DNA from: Usnea hakonensis
Taxonomy: Eukaryota; Ascomycota; Lecanoromycetes; Lecanorales; Parmeliaceae
Direction: 5' to 3'
NCBI GenBank assembly: GCA_013423325.1
Contig: BLJB01000150.1
Coordinates: 186,001-250,000, forward strand
Length of the DNA: 64,000 bases
A program made the position numbers and the translations under genes. A model generated the notes under the pieces. The model searched no databases and was not told where the DNA came from. It was given only the letters and a program-made list of their open reading frames with translations. This document shows positions 63,021-64,000 of the stretch, piece by piece. How positions within the stretch are numbered: the stretch's first letter is position 1; every line of letters starts with the position of its first letter.

Positions 63021-63368
63021 TGGATTTCAGGAATTACGCGAATCGTTCAAAGAGGAAGTTGCCATAGAGTACTCGGAAACCACACATGCCACGAGCTCTA
63101 ATTTGCTGTAAGGGGTAAAGCTACACGACGGGAGAGCGAATTATAACCAGACACTACAATTTTAGTAGTAGTTGTATAGGTCACCATTCAGCATTTGCAA
63201 AGACCATTGTTACATAACAAGGTGGATCTTCGACTCATTGAAGCAACCGCTTCCATGTTTTGTATGGATTTGTGGTATGATTATAAAACCAATGTCTCGG
63301 GCTTTGACTGCTTCGTTGTTCGCGCCATGATGAATGTTTGGCATACAAAGTCAAGGTGCTGCTTTTCT
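63021..63368. other. Convergent intergenic stretch, 63021-63368
   Basis: This lies between the 3' ends of the mL58 and Cyp40 genes. It holds no coding signal and should carry both 3' untranslated regions. Confidence 0.5.
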
Positions 63369-63974
63369 TTACTCAAAGAACTTTTTGTACGCCGCCTTCT
63401 CCTTCTTGGCATGCTCGGCAGCTTTTTTCTTCGCAGCGCTCAACTCCTTGCTGATAGCCGCGTCACCTGGGGCGAGCTTTTGGGCAGTTTCGAGGGTCTT
63501 CACCGCTTCTTCGTCATCCTTCAGCCCCAAAAGAGCGAGAGCTTTACGGTAGGATGCCTTGGCACGATCCTGGTTGGAGACCTCCCCAACCTCCAGAGCA
63601 TTATCCGCACTGTGCTGAGCTTCCACGTAAGACTTCAGCTTGATCTGAAGAAGGGCTGAGTTCGAGTGCAGGGTGAAACGGATTTGTGTGAGCTCTTTAG
63701 AGAGCTCTGGGGGGTCCTCGGGCAAAGCTTCCGGATACTCATTCAGGTATCGTAGACCTTTTTGATACTTTGCGAGAGCAAGAGTCAGATCATTAGCTTT
63801 GAAGGCCTTGTTGCCATAGCCTTTGAGTTCGGTGGCAATTTTGAGGACATCCGGGCCTTTGAATTCCTGGGCTTGGTCTTGGGGGAAATCTTCGAATGTA
63901 TCGCCTGTGCTGTCGGGCTCCTTCTTGCTAACATTTATAGCCTCCTCGCCAGATAATTGACCGCAATCTGCAAT
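63369..63974 (-). CDS. Cyp40-type peptidyl-prolyl isomerase D, C-terminal TPR exon (partial)
   Basis: Cyp40-type isomerases are Hsp90 co-chaperones with an N-terminal cyclophilin and C-terminal TPRs. Only the last exon is here, 202 codons, read from an acceptor (branch GCTGACA, CTGAAG) at 63975-63980. It begins IADCGQLSGEEAINVSKKEP, the usual end of the cyclophilin domain, and passes an acidic linker (DTFEDFPQDQAQEF). Then come TPR helices: ATELKGYGNKAFKANDLTLA, LALAKYQKGLRYLNEYPEAL, HSNSALLQIKLKSYVEAQ and KASYRKALALLGLKDDEEAV. The basic end EHAKKEKAAYKKFFE matches the family. The cyclophilin part and start lie beyond the right edge. Confidence 0.9.
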   Translation of the reverse strand: MADCGQLSGEEAINVSKKEPDSTGDTFEDFPQDQAQEFKGPDVLKIATELKGYGNKAFKANDLTLALAKYQKGLRYLNEYPEALPEDPPELSKELTQIRFTLHSNSALLQIKLKSYVEAQHSADNALEVGEVSNQDRAKASYRKALALLGLKDDEEAVKTLETAQKLAPGDAAISKELSAAKKKAAEHAKKEKAAYKKFFE

Positions 63975-64000
63975 CTTCAGTCCATGCCTTTGTCAGCAAC

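Noticed and set aside
1..64000. tRNA genes
   Set aside because: I looked for A-box/B-box pairs (GGTTCRANNCC type). Isolated B-box-like words were found but none with a foldable cloverleaf around it.

Overview
The window is nuclear DNA of a filamentous ascomycete (Pezizomycotina). The genes have short introns (43-139 nt) with GT-AG ends and CTAAC/CTGAC-like branch sites. The recognisable proteins are ascomycete types: an AflR-type Zn2Cys6 regulator, a HeLo-domain protein, MBF1, NADP-isocitrate dehydrogenase, a 2EXR/DUF7730-like protein and mitochondrial ribosomal protein mL58. The class cannot be fixed from sequence alone. I found no tRNA, rRNA, CRISPR array or intact transposon.

Layout. 1-5.0 kb: the end of a membrane protein gene running off the left edge, a spliced 70-aa one-membrane-segment protein and two unrecognised helical or low-complexity proteins. 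5.9-12 kb: a 2EXR/F-box-like protein, an unknown charged protein and an F-box protein. 12.3-19.3 kb is mostly housekeeping: Cdt1 (replication licensing) with MCB-like sites upstream, a DUF1365 membrane protein, MBF1 and dual-start NADP-isocitrate dehydrogenase. 20.5-27.6 kb: an F-box/zinc protein with a 13/15-bp minisatellite in its leader, a calcofluor-white-hypersensitivity-type small protein, a dysferlin-domain protein, a second F-box/zinc protein and an unknown four-exon gene. 28.7-35.6 kb: proteasome subunit alpha-1, a mitochondrial PPR protein, a small unknown protein and diadenosine-tetraphosphate phosphorylase.

37.8-47.6 kb is the most unusual part. It holds a HeLo-domain protein fused to a kinase-like domain that lacks catalytic motifs (the same layout as animal MLKL), a patatin-like phospholipase with a C-terminal C2H2 finger and no visible catalytic Asp, and a kinase with intact core motifs, a predicted membrane anchor and an in-frame TGA near its start. 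HeLo, patatin and kinase domains recur in fungal non-self recognition and programmed cell death, so these three are the best candidates for an undescribed system. That link is inference. 47.6-52.6 kb is a gene-poor gap. 52.6 kb carries an AflR-like regulator with no biosynthetic genes in view.

55.5-64 kb returns to housekeeping: a BUD2-like RasGAP with a stop-free 75-nt intron, a conserved disordered protein, mL58, and the TPR end of a Cyp40-type prolyl isomerase cut by the right edge.

Exon junctions were read by eye from splice consensus and frame continuity. Each multi-exon model closes in frame, but none is backed by transcripts.
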